Positions 19,030 through 27,379 of a DNA stretch of 64,000 bases are shown one piece after another. Made by a program: the position numbers and the translations under genes. The DNA is from a virus. The stretch's first letter is position 1. Each line of letters begins with the position of its first letter. The stretch is taken from positions 106,106 through 170,105 of the IMG/VR virus record IMGVR_UViG_3300046010_015054; one strand, written 5' to 3'. Below the pieces are notes generated by a model. It did no database searches and was not told where the DNA came from. It was given only the letters and a program-made list of their open reading frames with translations.

Positions 19030-20283
19030 TTAAGATTTAATGATACCGGCAAGTTTCTGCCATCTCATAACTTGTTCTGTTGATTCAAGTATTGGTTGCT
19101 TATTGGTTGTTGGGGCAACACCAGCTGCTTTTGAAGCTAAACCTCTGATTGATTCATTAACAGGAGCTTTCTTTTCTTTAAGCTCGGTAGATAATGTTTC
19201 AAATACAAGTTTAGTTTCTTTAACTGTTGCTGCTTTATCAAAAGCTTGCAATACTTTTATCTTTTGGTTTTCTGTAAGATTCTTTGCTCTGAAAATCTTG
19301 TTAGTGTAAAGAAGTTTAGCATTTAAGAGTTTAACTTCATTTAAAGTTGAAGTTAATTCTTTAATGTTAGATTCCATTTCTTCTAAATCTTTTTCTTCTT
19401 TTCTAACATTAGAAGTAAAATTAGCAGGGAATACATCAGTTTTGTCAATAAATTTAAACATTTCATCATCGATTAAAGGACGACCTGCCGCAGCATTATC
19501 CTTTACTCTTTTAATGAACATATTTACTTTATCCATTACATTCTCATCCATTGCTTCTTCCATCTTTTTCTTAGATTTTTCATAATCAGCGATACCTTCT
19601 TCTTCAGCGGTGTCTTTTTTAATTTTACCACGCTTTCTAGAAGGAATATCACCTTTACCTCCGCCGTACATCTCATTCATAGTTTCTTCTTCAGCATCCA
19701 CTTCAATGTCCATATCCATTTCCATGTCATCTTCAGCTTCAAAGTTTTCACCGGCTTCAATTTCACCAGCTTTAACCATATCTTCGATTACGTCTTCAAT
19801 AAGAGCTTTTAAATCTTCTTCGCTCATATCCTCTAGGTCGATTTCTTCTTCTTCGCCAGCTTCTTTACCTTTTTCGAATTCGTATTTTTCGTCGTCACCG
19901 ACATACTTTTCTTCTTGGTCTTCAGCTTCGTTAAGTTGAGATTCTTCCTCGAGTTCTGCAAGGAGTTCTTCAAGATCCATCTCTTCTTCCATATCTGCTT
20001 CTCTCATCTTTTCGGTTTCCTTTTCAGGTTTATCATCGCCTTTAAGATCTTTACGCATCACTGGATTAGACATTTTCTCTTTGAGCTCCTCTTCTTCGTT
20101 GTACATCTCTTGACCTTCATAAGCTTCATCTTCGTCAAGTTCGGCAATTTTTGCCTTTAACTTTTCCGCAAGATAGGGAGCAAATGTTTCCTCAAGAGCT
20201 GCCTTGGCATTTGCGATGGCGGCTTCTTTTACAGCTTTAGCATCGGCAATGGCCTCGTTAAGTAGTTCTCTACTATTACTCAT
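19030..20283 (-). CDS. 22: Prohead core scaffold (gp22-like)
   Basis: This is a highly acidic, coiled-coil-rich protein between the prohead protease and the capsid gene, the T4 21-22-23 order. I take the start at 20283 (MSNSRELLNEAIADAKAV) rather than 20292 because the first three residues (MWT) are atypical. The N-terminus is Ala/Lys helix, the middle (about residues 55-210) is dominated by Glu/Asp runs such as EEEIDLEDMSEEDLKALIED, and the C-terminal ~150 residues are mixed helix ending in MRWQKLAGIIKS. At ~417 residues it is longer than T4 gp22 (269). Scaffold proteins are degraded by the protease after assembly; LNE followed by Ala near the N-terminus fits a gp21-type site. Confidence 0.85.
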   Translation of the reverse strand: MSNSRELLNEAIADAKAVKEAAIANAKAALEETFAPYLAEKLKAKIAELDEDEAYEGQEMYNEEEELKEKMSNPVMRKDLKGDDKPEKETEKMREADMEEEMDLEELLAELEEESQLNEAEDQEEKYVGDDEKYEFEKGKEAGEEEEIDLEDMSEEDLKALIEDVIEDMVKAGEIEAGENFEAEDDMEMDMDIEVDAEEETMNEMYGGGKGDIPSRKRGKIKKDTAEEEGIADYEKSKKKMEEAMDENVMDKVNMFIKRVKDNAAAGRPLIDDEMFKFIDKTDVFPANFTSNVRKEEKDLEEMESNIKELTSTLNEVKLLNAKLLYTNKIFRAKNLTENQKIKVLQAFDKAATVKETKLVFETLSTELKEKKAPVNESIRGLASKAAGVAPTTNKQPILESTEQVMRWQKLAGIIKS

Positions 20284-20307
20284 TGTCCACAAAATTTGTT
20301 TGGGGGA

Positions 20308-20385
20308 TACGTTTATTAAGAAACGTAATAAGGGTTATAATCACGGATGTCATATAAATTCATGACATATTACGATGATACGTAT
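20308..20385 (-). promoter_or_regulatory. Inverted-repeat cluster in scaffold-capsid leader
   Basis: Three inverted repeats lie in the leader of the scaffold gene: TACGTTT/AAACGTA (20308-20327, 6-base loop), ATGTCAT/ATGACAT (20347-20368, 8-base loop) and the palindrome ATACGTAT (20378-20385). This is one of the longer non-coding gaps (about 180 bases) and precedes the most highly expressed genes, so a promoter or operator region is likely. No ATATTTAT motif is present here. Confidence 0.45.
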
Positions 20386-20414
20386 ATCAAGATCTCTAAA
20401 AATCGCATCATATG

Positions 20415-20442
20415 AAAAAAATGGCCTTCCCGAAGGAAGGCC
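20415..20442 (-). terminator. Intrinsic terminator after prohead protease
   Basis: On the minus strand, stem GGCCTTCC/GGAAGGCC closes a TTCG tetraloop (C-UUCG-G, an exceptionally stable RNA loop) and is followed by ATTTTTTT. It separates the protease transcript from the scaffold/capsid transcript. Confidence 0.92.
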
Positions 20443-20467
20443 GCCCAAGGTAGCGCCCGAGGGAGAT

Positions 20468-21076
20468 TTATAAAACGGGACAGGTCCCGTTCGCACAAAG
20501 GATTTCAGTAAGTAATGAATTAACTTTTTGATATTTGTTAAACTTTACTTCTTCAATTCCTTCTTTAACTAAGTGCATGTATGAGCCTGGGTTAGATGGT
20601 GTTGAAACAAAGTCCCAACAAATAAGATTAAAGTCATCTTGTACTTCCATCATACCACCTGACATAGGTTTTAGTGAACCCTCACCACGTGAAGAAACAC
20701 CTACTACTACACCATTTTCAATAAGAGCTTTAAGGATATTTCCTGTTGCTGTAGGTAGGATTTCAATTTTACCCATAACTTCATCCCCATCCCACCAAAC
20801 TTCTCTAATAATGTGTGATACATTTTTAAGGTTGATAATTGAAGAATCTGGGTGGTCTAATTCACCAGTTGCTCTATTTTCTTTGACTATATCTTGATAT
20901 TTGTCGATTTCTCTTTTCCAAATTTCAGGAGCATAGTATCTAGAGTTACCATTTTTAACACCAGCAGTAGCTAAAATACCCTCAACAAGAGGATTTCCAG
21001 CAGGTGTTTTAAGACCTTCAGTTAACTGAACTGGGTTAACTTTAAATAATTGGGTTTCAATTAAAACCTGTTTCAT
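20468..21076 (-). CDS. 21: Prohead core protease (gp21-like)
   Basis: This serine protease matures the prohead by cleaving scaffold, capsid and internal proteins, in T4 after [LI]xE. Catalytic landmarks of the herpesvirus-assemblin-like phage protease family are visible. His is in TGELDHPDSSIINL (about residues 70-83), and the nucleophilic Ser is in VVVGVSSRGEGSL (about 122-134). FNLICWDFVSTPSNPGSYMH (about 149-168) is the third conserved block. The length (202 aa) matches T4 gp21 (212). The stop is followed by a strong terminator; the start overlaps the preceding gene by 4 bases. Two Cys near the C-terminus (LCANGTCPVL) are unusual. Confidence 0.93.
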   Translation of the reverse strand: MKQVLIETQLFKVNPVQLTEGLKTPAGNPLVEGILATAGVKNGNSRYYAPEIWKREIDKYQDIVKENRATGELDHPDSSIINLKNVSHIIREVWWDGDEVMGKIEILPTATGNILKALIENGVVVGVSSRGEGSLKPMSGGMMEVQDDFNLICWDFVSTPSNPGSYMHLVKEGIEEVKFNKYQKVNSLLTEILCANGTCPVL

Positions 21077-21747
21077 TTTTCTTCATTAATTTCTTTAGCG
21101 ATTTCTAAGATAGATTCTTTTAAATCACCATATCCTGAAGATTTGTATTTTCCAGTTGCTTCTTTAGGAGTGCCTAAACCAGGAGCTTCGGTTTGATATC
21201 CAATACCTTTAACACCGAATGCAGCATTTTTCATATAATAAAGACTATCTTTTGCCATGTTTTTTGCTACTATTCCTTTTAACTCGTCAACTGTCTTATC
21301 TTTATTTTTAGGATCTTTCATTTCAGCATAGTATCCTTCTAAGAAGGCTTCGCCGTAAATGTTATCAATATTTTTATAATCAGTATAATCGTATCCTGTT
21401 TCTTTATCTAAATCTTCTACTTCTTTAGAAACTTTTTTATTCTCAGCTTTAGTAGTTTGTTCATCTTTAGGTTTAGGAGCATCTACAGGATTTTCAGCTA
21501 CAGAAAATTCTTCACTTAAGAAGTTGTTAAATGTATTAAATGGGTCGATTGCAGGTTTAGATACAAGACCACCAATCATAGTAGCTTCTGTAATAATGCC
21601 TCTTTGTTTTAGGATAAGAGTAGTCTCACCAAATCCATAATGATTAGGAATTAGATTTGGGAATAATTTTTTGGCGTTTTTTAAGAACACATCTTTGTGC
21701 CCTTTGCCTTCTTTGATCAAATTATATTGATTTTGTAAACTTTTCAT
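21073..21747 (-). CDS. Unknown capsid-region protein (224 aa)
   Basis: No family recognised. The N-terminus (MKSLQNQYNLIKEGKGHKDV) resembles a T4 capsid-targeting peptide ending in an [LI]xE-G protease site. The middle is charged and low-complexity (about residues 85-115, Lys/Glu/Asp-rich). The C-terminal third contains AKDSLYYMKNAAFGVKGIGY and ends in an amphipathic helix. It lies where T4 has the small core proteins gp67 and gp68, between portal and protease genes, and overlaps both neighbours by 4 bases. A prohead core or internal head protein is the best inference. Confidence 0.6.
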   Translation of the reverse strand: MKSLQNQYNLIKEGKGHKDVFLKNAKKLFPNLIPNHYGFGETTLILKQRGIITEATMIGGLVSKPAIDPFNTFNNFLSEEFSVAENPVDAPKPKDEQTTKAENKKVSKEVEDLDKETGYDYTDYKNIDNIYGEAFLEGYYAEMKDPKNKDKTVDELKGIVAKNMAKDSLYYMKNAAFGVKGIGYQTEAPGLGTPKEATGKYKSSGYGDLKESILEIAKEINEEK

Positions 21748-22004
21748 TCTTCTGGCTTTAATATGTCCTTAATATCTTTCAAATAGTCTAAGACTAAGTC
21801 TGTTGGGGTAATAATGCTATAATTGGGACTTTTTTTATAATAAGCTAAAGTCTTTTTTTGAGCATCGCGTAACATAGGTTTTAATTCACTCATTTGCTTT
21901 TCAATTTCTTGAAACGCTAAAATTCTTTTTTTAATAAAGTCTTTTTTACCTTGGTCGGCATTAAGACCATTTAAATACTTATCTAAAGAATTAACACCTT
22001 CCAT
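21744..22004 (-). CDS. Small hypothetical helical protein (86 aa)
   Basis: I choose the ATG at 22004 (MEGVNSLDKYLNGLNA...), which leaves a 2-base gap after the previous stop. A start at 22028 would add MGNQICII inside the upstream gene. The protein is all-helical and Lys/Glu-rich with a coiled-coil-like middle (KRILAFQEIEKQMSELKPML). It overlaps the next gene by 4 bases (ATGA). Position between portal and protease suggests a prohead core component; no domain recognised. Confidence 0.6.
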   Translation of the reverse strand: MEGVNSLDKYLNGLNADQGKKDFIKKRILAFQEIEKQMSELKPMLRDAQKKTLAYYKKSPNYSIITPTDLVLDYLKDIKDILKPEE

Positions 22005-22006
22005 AA

Positions 22007-22324
22007 TTATACATATTTGGTTCCCCAAAGATACTTAGTGTCTATGGCTTTTGATTGAGCTGCTAATTTTTTAGGATTTACTAATTTGTATTTCCAAGCT
22101 TTAACGTAATAATTGTCTGTAACTCCTTTGGGTCCTGCTTTAGGACCAGGTCCTAATGTTGCACCTGGATCAGCTTCTGGAAGGGGTTGTTTTTTAGTTT
22201 TCTTAAATGCAAATGGAGTAGCATATTGAGCACCTGTACCAGGTGTAAAAGAAGCAGACCCCATTGTTCCTGAGGTCTCGTCTACTTTCTTAGCTAATTT
22301 GTATTTATAGTGTTGATTTGCCAT
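22007..22324 (-). CDS. Small basic hypothetical protein (105 aa)
   Basis: Basic, Pro/Gly/Lys-rich protein with little predicted secondary structure: TGTMGSASFTPGTGAQYATP, then KKTKKQPLPEADPGATLGPG, ending in VKAWKYKLVNPKKLAAQSKA and a Trp/Tyr tail. It overlaps the preceding gene by 20 bases. It lies in the portal-protease interval. Composition is compatible with a DNA- or scaffold-binding internal head protein, but no family is recognised. Confidence 0.6.
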   Translation of the reverse strand: MANQHYKYKLAKKVDETSGTMGSASFTPGTGAQYATPFAFKKTKKQPLPEADPGATLGPGPKAGPKGVTDNYYVKAWKYKLVNPKKLAAQSKAIDTKYLWGTKYV

Positions 22325-23174
22325 TTATACTTCTAAATTCTTCTAAGAGTTCAGCATACATTAGAAGGTTAGTTATATCTTCATTAGTAATAGGAGTAGG
22401 TTTTTCAATCTCCTTAATTAAAGATAAAACTTCTTCAAGTTTAATAGCGACAACTTTATTATCAACTCCTTTTAAGATAGTATTGAGTTCTTCTTTAATT
22501 AAATTTACTCTTTCGTTATAGAAAGTTTTTAATTTAGACGTAGACTCAACTGAAGTGATAAATTCTTTTAGAATTTCTTTTTGGCTGGGATAGAGGTTGG
22601 CGTATTTACCATTGAATTTTTCAAGCATTAATTTGTATGCTAAAATTCTAACGTCTTGATCCTGATTTTTAAATTCCTCTAGGATATCATTTGTTACTTT
22701 TTCTTCTGAAATAGGTGAAGAACTAAGATATTCTAAAAGAGTTATTTTATTGTTTACAATTAACTCAGGATTTATGAATTCTGAGGAATTGGTAATTTCT
22801 AATAGATTATAGAAAGAGGCAAATGCTTTGTAATTAGGAATTTTATATTTAAAAAATTCTTCTAAGTTATAATGTTTTTTAATCTCATTAATAAGATTAT
22901 ATTTTTCTCTTCTAAGAATACTTCTATTTAATTTAACTGAACTTTCAAGTAAAGTGTTAACTAACATATTAGCTTGAGACTCATGTAATTGAGTGTTTTT
23001 ATTTAAAGCTTCGTATAATTTTAATTCTTTACCTAATTCACTTTTAGCAAAAAAAGTCTTAATGATATTAAGCGCTTGAGAATTTGCACCATTTAGGGTA
23101 TCTGCTGTTACTTGTCTTACAAGTAACTCAAATAGGATACCGGTATTCTTATATTTTGAATGTTTAATATTCAT
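22305..23174 (-). CDS. Conserved-looking helical protein next to portal (289 aa)
   Basis: Almost entirely alpha-helical, starting MNIKHSKYKNTGILFELLVR and continuing QVTADTLNG, a start I associate with an unnamed gene next to portal genes in T4-like phages of marine bacteria. Long Leu/Ile/Lys/Glu helices fill the rest, with no catalytic motifs, signal peptide or membrane span. It directly follows the portal gene, separated by 37 bases that include an ATATTTAT motif. It may be a head-assembly factor or core protein; function unknown. Confidence 0.65.
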   Translation of the reverse strand: MNIKHSKYKNTGILFELLVRQVTADTLNGANSQALNIIKTFFAKSELGKELKLYEALNKNTQLHESQANMLVNTLLESSVKLNRSILRREKYNLINEIKKHYNLEEFFKYKIPNYKAFASFYNLLEITNSSEFINPELIVNNKITLLEYLSSSPISEEKVTNDILEEFKNQDQDVRILAYKLMLEKFNGKYANLYPSQKEILKEFITSVESTSKLKTFYNERVNLIKEELNTILKGVDNKVVAIKLEEVLSLIKEIEKPTPITNEDITNLLMYAELLEEFRSINGKSTL

Positions 23175-23193
23175 TCCTAAATCAGGATTTCTT

Positions 23194-23201
23194 ATAAATA
23201 T
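23194..23201 (-). promoter_or_regulatory. ATATTTAT motif between portal and next gene
   Basis: Sense GATATATTTATAAG, 19 bases before the ATG of the 289-residue protein. Confidence 0.45.
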
Positions 23202-23211
23202 ATCAGGATTC

Positions 23212-25104
23212 TTACTCAGTTAAATTAGATTCATCTAATAATGACTCTTTATTTTTGTCACTTTCAAACACTAATTGTTTAGATAAACTTTCAATTAACG
23301 TTCTGTTTTTAGCGAATACTGATTTAGCATTTTCTAAGGCTAAAGGTGATCCACCTTTAAAATTAGTTCTACCAAATTCTTCTTGGTCGTCAACTTTCAT
23401 TGACTTAACACCTAATCTATCCTTACCAAAATTATCATCTTGAGTATTTCTATCTGATGATTTTTCTTCAGGGCGGCCTAATGGTACTTTTTCATCATAT
23501 CCATCAGGTACTGAGTTAGCTTCATATCTTCCTTTACCATATAAAGAAGCTAAATCGTGTGGGGTACCATAAGATTTACCTGTTTCTAATGGGTCATTAC
23601 CTTCATCAGCAATTTGTTGATTACGGAAAGCACGTTTTTGGTCTTCAATAATAAGATCTCTATATTCATCGAATTGATCTTCACTGAAGTGGAACACATT
23701 ATCGTAAATCCAATCTGTTGGAAGGATTTTACTATCTAAAATATCTTTAGCTAATGCTACTTTTTCTTTTAATAATGCAATTTTTTCCTGATCGTAAATA
23801 ATTGAAGGAGTAGTTAAACTTAACTCGAAATTAGTTAATTGTTCTCCATCATATCCTTGTGTGTATAAGTGTACTAAACCAATTTTATACAATTCAGATA
23901 ATACAATCTTTTGGATACGTTCAATTGTACGAGCAAATCGAATATCTTCAGCAGCTAATGTAGCTTTACCTGTCAAATCTTTCTCGTAACCCATAAACGC
24001 TTTAGGTACCTTAAGAGCAGCAAATAATTTGTCTCTTAAGTAAGCAACGTCTTCAATACCATTGTATTCTAGACCTTTTGTAGTATCGATTTTAGTTGCC
24101 GTGTCATTACCTCTTACTGGAATGAAGAAATCCTCAAGGATATTCTGCATGTTATATTTTAAGTTATATTCACCAGTATTGGGATCCATTAACGGAGTTT
24201 TCTTCATATTGTTGATTGTCTTCTGCATGAAAGCATCAACTTCTTGTGGTGGGATGTTACCTACGTTAATATAGAAAACACGTTTTTCTGGGGCGCGAGC
24301 AATTCTGTGAATAAGCATCGCATCTTCCATTAACACATATTGCTTAAATAAACGACGTGCTGGTTCTAAGTAAGAACGACCATAAGGAAGATAATTTACA
24401 TCCGTAATTAAACGAAAGTGAGCAATCTCATAATTGTCAAATTTAATTTGATTAGCCGTATCTATTTTTTCATTTGGAGTAGCATAGTAACCAGAACCTC
24501 CAGTAAAGTAACCATCTGGGTTGTAGAGGAATTCTACTTTAGATGGGTTTTTAGGGTCAAAATTTTCTTTTCTTTGAATGTGGTAAGCAGTATAAGGAAT
24601 AACATTGTATACTCCGAATTTTTCTGCAATTTCTAATTTGATAAAGAAATCACCATACTTACACATTTGACGAATCCAAGACCATAGGTTGAATTCGATA
24701 TTTAAAACATCATAGAATAAATTGTATAAAGTTTTTTGAATATCTTCATCACTACTTCTAATTTGAAGTACCTCACCCATATCATTTTTTAGGGTACATT
24801 CGTCCGCTACAATATCAAGAGCAGAAGCAATAATTGCATCTGTATCCATCTGATCGTAATCACCATATAGATAAGTTCTATAATATTGATAGTTAAGGTT
24901 AAATTGTTGTGCTAAAAGAGATGTAGCTGCGGGGTTGGTATAAATTTTACCAAATCTATCTACAACTGAGTTGGTTTGGAATTCACCTGTGGTTTGAATT
25001 CTATCTGGGTCAATAACTTTTAATTGACCATCTCCTTCACTACGAATAATAACGTCCGTAGAGAAGAGTCTTCTTAACCTTGAAAATATATCAGTTTGTG
25101 CCAT
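23212..25104 (-). CDS. 20: Portal vertex protein (gp20-like)
   Basis: The dodecameric portal is the head's DNA gate, terminase dock and neck attachment site. Strong T4 gp20 signatures are present: APEKRVFYINVGNIPPQEVD (about residues 268-287), MQNILEDFFIPVRGND, then DVAYLRDKLFAALKVPKAFM and TLAAEDIRFARTIERIQKIV. The 630-residue length exceeds T4 gp20 (524); the excess is a charged C-terminal tail (about 510-630) rich in Asp, Lys and Asn. The gene follows the terminase stop with only 12 bases between them, bearing an ATATTTAT motif. Sheath and tube genes (18 and 19), which T4 has between 17 and 20, are absent here. Confidence 0.95.
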   Translation of the reverse strand: MAQTDIFSRLRRLFSTDVIIRSEGDGQLKVIDPDRIQTTGEFQTNSVVDRFGKIYTNPAATSLLAQQFNLNYQYYRTYLYGDYDQMDTDAIIASALDIVADECTLKNDMGEVLQIRSSDEDIQKTLYNLFYDVLNIEFNLWSWIRQMCKYGDFFIKLEIAEKFGVYNVIPYTAYHIQRKENFDPKNPSKVEFLYNPDGYFTGGSGYYATPNEKIDTANQIKFDNYEIAHFRLITDVNYLPYGRSYLEPARRLFKQYVLMEDAMLIHRIARAPEKRVFYINVGNIPPQEVDAFMQKTINNMKKTPLMDPNTGEYNLKYNMQNILEDFFIPVRGNDTATKIDTTKGLEYNGIEDVAYLRDKLFAALKVPKAFMGYEKDLTGKATLAAEDIRFARTIERIQKIVLSELYKIGLVHLYTQGYDGEQLTNFELSLTTPSIIYDQEKIALLKEKVALAKDILDSKILPTDWIYDNVFHFSEDQFDEYRDLIIEDQKRAFRNQQIADEGNDPLETGKSYGTPHDLASLYGKGRYEANSVPDGYDEKVPLGRPEEKSSDRNTQDDNFGKDRLGVKSMKVDDQEEFGRTNFKGGSPLALENAKSVFAKNRTLIESLSKQLVFESDKNKESLLDESNLTE

Positions 25105-25109
25105 ATCTA

Positions 25110-25117
25110 ATAAATAT
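25110..25117 (-). promoter_or_regulatory. ATATTTAT motif before portal gene
   Basis: Overlaps the last A of the terminase TAA stop; 5 bases before the portal ATG. Confidence 0.5.
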
Positions 25118-26685
25118 TATAACAACCATCTTAAATCCTCATTTTGCCCATTTACTTTATGGTTATAAGGATTTTCAATTTGACGGCCGTATGCGAATTG
25201 TGGTTGATCTCTTCTTTGAATGTTATTTAAAGCACTTCGAGTTAGATCTAAGTTTTGTTGTTGGAATTTAAGTGAGGTATCTCTTAAGAACATACCAATG
25301 CCAAATGGCATTACTAAGTCATCATTATACCCTGTTTGAGCTTCGGGACGACCATTCTTCCAAACAAATACTTTCATTTCTTCAAGTAAACGCTTTGAAC
25401 GAATAGTTACACTTTTATCTCCCACGAACTCTCTAAATTTATTAACTACTAATGGTCGGGTTCTCATTGACATTGTAAAACCAGGAACCATATTTGAGTC
25501 ATTTTCATATGATTTAAGATACGACTCAGCTGTTAATTGATCACTCTTAGGTGAGTGATAGAGGTTTCTATATCCTCTTTCTATTACGGCTTCAATAGTT
25601 GCCCAACCAATTGAAGCGTTTTCAATAACAAGAAGTGCGTTATTGTATTCAGTAGCAATTGCTACTAAAAGAAAACCAAATTCTCTAGTAGGTAATTGAC
25701 CCTTATATTCTGCTACTTGTATATTAGTTTCAATATCAATTACGTGGAATGTAGAAAAGTCTTTACCATCACCACGAGCAACGTCTGCTAATACCATATA
25801 ATCTCTAGAATAATCAGCAGGTTCCCAAACCCATAAATTTTGGTCTACACCTCGTCTTTCAACTGGATCTTTAATAGTAGTTTCTTTAATAAATTCTAAC
25901 CACTCTGGGTAGAATACTACATCACCTGAAGTGCTAAAGTCACAGTCACATTCTTGTGCTGCTAATCTAGGGTCACCAAGTAATTCGTCTTGTCGTTTTC
26001 GCCAAGCTTCATCTCGTTCAGGGTGTACAAACCAAGGTAATTTGATAGGTAAGAAGTCGTTCTCTCCCGATTCCGCTCTCACCCATGTCTGGTGGAACCA
26101 GTTTCCAGTTCCATAAGGGGTAGAAAGTACTATTGCTCCACCACCCGTTGCTAGTGTTTGTTGTGCTGATGCCCATATTTCTCCAATTCCTTCAATAAAC
26201 GCAGCCTCGTCAATCAACAGAAGAGATACTGCTTCTGATCGACCTGCATCACTTGATGCTGAAGTTGCTTTAATTTGAGATCCGTTACTTAATCGAAGGG
26301 ATAATTTATTGTTTTCGTCTGCTGTTATTTTTAACCATGAAGGTAGATTATCAAACATGAATTTTACTTTCGTAACCATGTTACGAGCAGTTTCCTGTTT
26401 AGTTGCGATACAGAGTACGTTTTTATCTTTATGGAATAACATTAACCATAAAGAATAACCTGCGGCTAAGGTTGAAATGCCTAACTGACGAGATTTAAGT
26501 ACAACTGAGTATGGGTTATCTCTCCAAAGGTGTAATGCCTTTTCTTGGAAAGGATATAAATTAAAATACACCCTACCTCTTTGTGGGTGTTGAATATAAC
26601 AATATTTACGCATAAAGTGTGCTGGGTCAGTAGCACACTTAATATATTCTTGTTGGATTATTTGTCTTAAATTACTATCACTCAT
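25117..26685 (-). CDS. 17: Terminase large subunit (gp17-like)
   Basis: This packaging motor has an N-terminal ATPase and a C-terminal RNase-H-fold nuclease. The Walker A region is the T4-type variant VVLKSRQLGISTLAA (about residues 60-74), Walker B is SLLLIDEAAFIEG (about 154-166), and the coupling motif is IVLSTPYGTGNWFHQTW. Nuclease acidic residues lie in VLADVARGDGKDFSTFHVID, ALLVIENASIGWATI and YNDDLVMPFGIGMFLRD. The 522-residue length is slightly shorter than T4 gp17 (610). No small terminase (gp16) is recognisable upstream; spanin-like genes lie there instead. It starts 4 bases after the spanin-like stop. Confidence 0.96.
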   Translation of the reverse strand: MSDSNLRQIIQQEYIKCATDPAHFMRKYCYIQHPQRGRVYFNLYPFQEKALHLWRDNPYSVVLKSRQLGISTLAAGYSLWLMLFHKDKNVLCIATKQETARNMVTKVKFMFDNLPSWLKITADENNKLSLRLSNGSQIKATSASSDAGRSEAVSLLLIDEAAFIEGIGEIWASAQQTLATGGGAIVLSTPYGTGNWFHQTWVRAESGENDFLPIKLPWFVHPERDEAWRKRQDELLGDPRLAAQECDCDFSTSGDVVFYPEWLEFIKETTIKDPVERRGVDQNLWVWEPADYSRDYMVLADVARGDGKDFSTFHVIDIETNIQVAEYKGQLPTREFGFLLVAIATEYNNALLVIENASIGWATIEAVIERGYRNLYHSPKSDQLTAESYLKSYENDSNMVPGFTMSMRTRPLVVNKFREFVGDKSVTIRSKRLLEEMKVFVWKNGRPEAQTGYNDDLVMPFGIGMFLRDTSLKFQQQNLDLTRSALNNIQRRDQPQFAYGRQIENPYNHKVNGQNEDLRWLL

Positions 26686-26689
26686 AGTA

Positions 26690-27082
26690 TTATAGTTGAA
26701 GTATAGAGAACATTGTTACAACTCCACTTCCAAATCCTATCATAGTCCCATTCCAAAACTTTGCTTTTTTAGCTTGTTTTAAAGCTTTGATTTCGCTTTC
26801 TTTTAATTTTATAATCTCACCTAAAGTAGTTATTTCAACTTCTTTATTTTGAATAAGATTACTTAAATTTTCTATTTGTTCTATTTGTAACTTTACTTTA
26901 GTTTCAGTAGCAAATAATTTTTCTTGACTATATTGGAGTTCAAGTTTACAATCGTTATATTTTGTAATAGCATTAACAATTGTTGAGCGAGGAACTGAGA
27001 TTAGGTCAGTTGAAGAGTTCTGTGAAAGTGCTGGAAAGCTCAGTATCAGACATAGCATTAAGCTTAGCAGTGTTCTTAGCAT
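26690..27082 (-). CDS. Secreted/membrane coiled-coil protein, o-spanin-like candidate
   Basis: The 130-residue protein has an N-terminal signal-like segment (LRTLLSLMLCLILSFPALSQ), a central coiled coil (about residues 45-105) and a C-terminal hydrophobic or Gly-rich stretch (GTMIGFGSGVVTMFSILQL) that could enter a membrane. Its start lies inside the upstream TM/coiled-coil gene in another frame (77-base overlap), as in Rz/Rz1 spanin pairs that fuse inner and outer membranes at lysis. A standard lipobox is not clear: Cys11 is preceded by LML, so it may not be lipidated. It could be a unimolecular or unusual spanin. No endolysin or holin is evident nearby. Confidence 0.6.
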   Translation of the reverse strand: MLRTLLSLMLCLILSFPALSQNSSTDLISVPRSTIVNAITKYNDCKLELQYSQEKLFATETKVKLQIEQIENLSNLIQNKEVEITTLGEIIKLKESEIKALKQAKKAKFWNGTMIGFGSGVVTMFSILQL

Positions 27083-27356
27083 TTTGTTTCTTTAATTTAA
27101 TTAATTCGGCTTCTTTTTTTGTAATATCTTTATTTATTTGAGCTATTCTATCTTTTATACGATCATTTAATGCTAAAATAGAGTCGTTTGAACTATGTAA
27201 TTCGTCTATTTGTTGTTCGTATTTTTTTTCCTGCTCTTTAAGTAGTCTTTCGTATTCTTTTTTATACGAATTACTTAAAAATAAATGTTGAAAAATCATA
27301 GTTAATACTAAAATAATAATAACTACAAATTGTGGATTATTTTTTATCCAATTCAT
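27006..27356 (-). CDS. Inner-membrane coiled-coil protein, i-spanin (Rz)-like candidate
   Basis: One N-terminal transmembrane helix (FVVIIILVLTMIFQHLFL, about residues 10-27) is followed by a charged periplasmic-type coiled coil to about residue 95. This is the type II topology and layout of Rz i-spanins. The following gene starts within its 3' end in a different frame, which is the genetic arrangement seen for spanin pairs. Length (116 aa) is in the usual range. Preceded by an ATATTTAT motif. Spanins have little sequence conservation, so this call rests on architecture and overlap. Confidence 0.6.
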   Translation of the reverse strand: MNWIKNNPQFVVIIILVLTMIFQHLFLSNSYKKEYERLLKEQEKKYEQQIDELHSSNDSILALNDRIKDRIAQINKDITKKEAELIKLKKQNAKNTAKLNAMSDTELSSTFTELFN

Positions 27357-27371
27357 TAGTGTGTTTTCTTT

Positions 27372-27379
27372 ATAAATAT
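27372..27379 (-). promoter_or_regulatory. ATATTTAT motif before spanin-like pair
   Basis: Overlaps the last base of the kinase TAA stop; 15 bases before the ATG of the TM/coiled-coil gene. Confidence 0.5.

Noticed and set aside
26690-27356. Possible frameshift joining the two coiled-coil genes
   Set aside because: Each has its own start, a complete membrane/signal segment and a separate coiled coil; overlap in another frame fits a spanin pair better than a broken gene.
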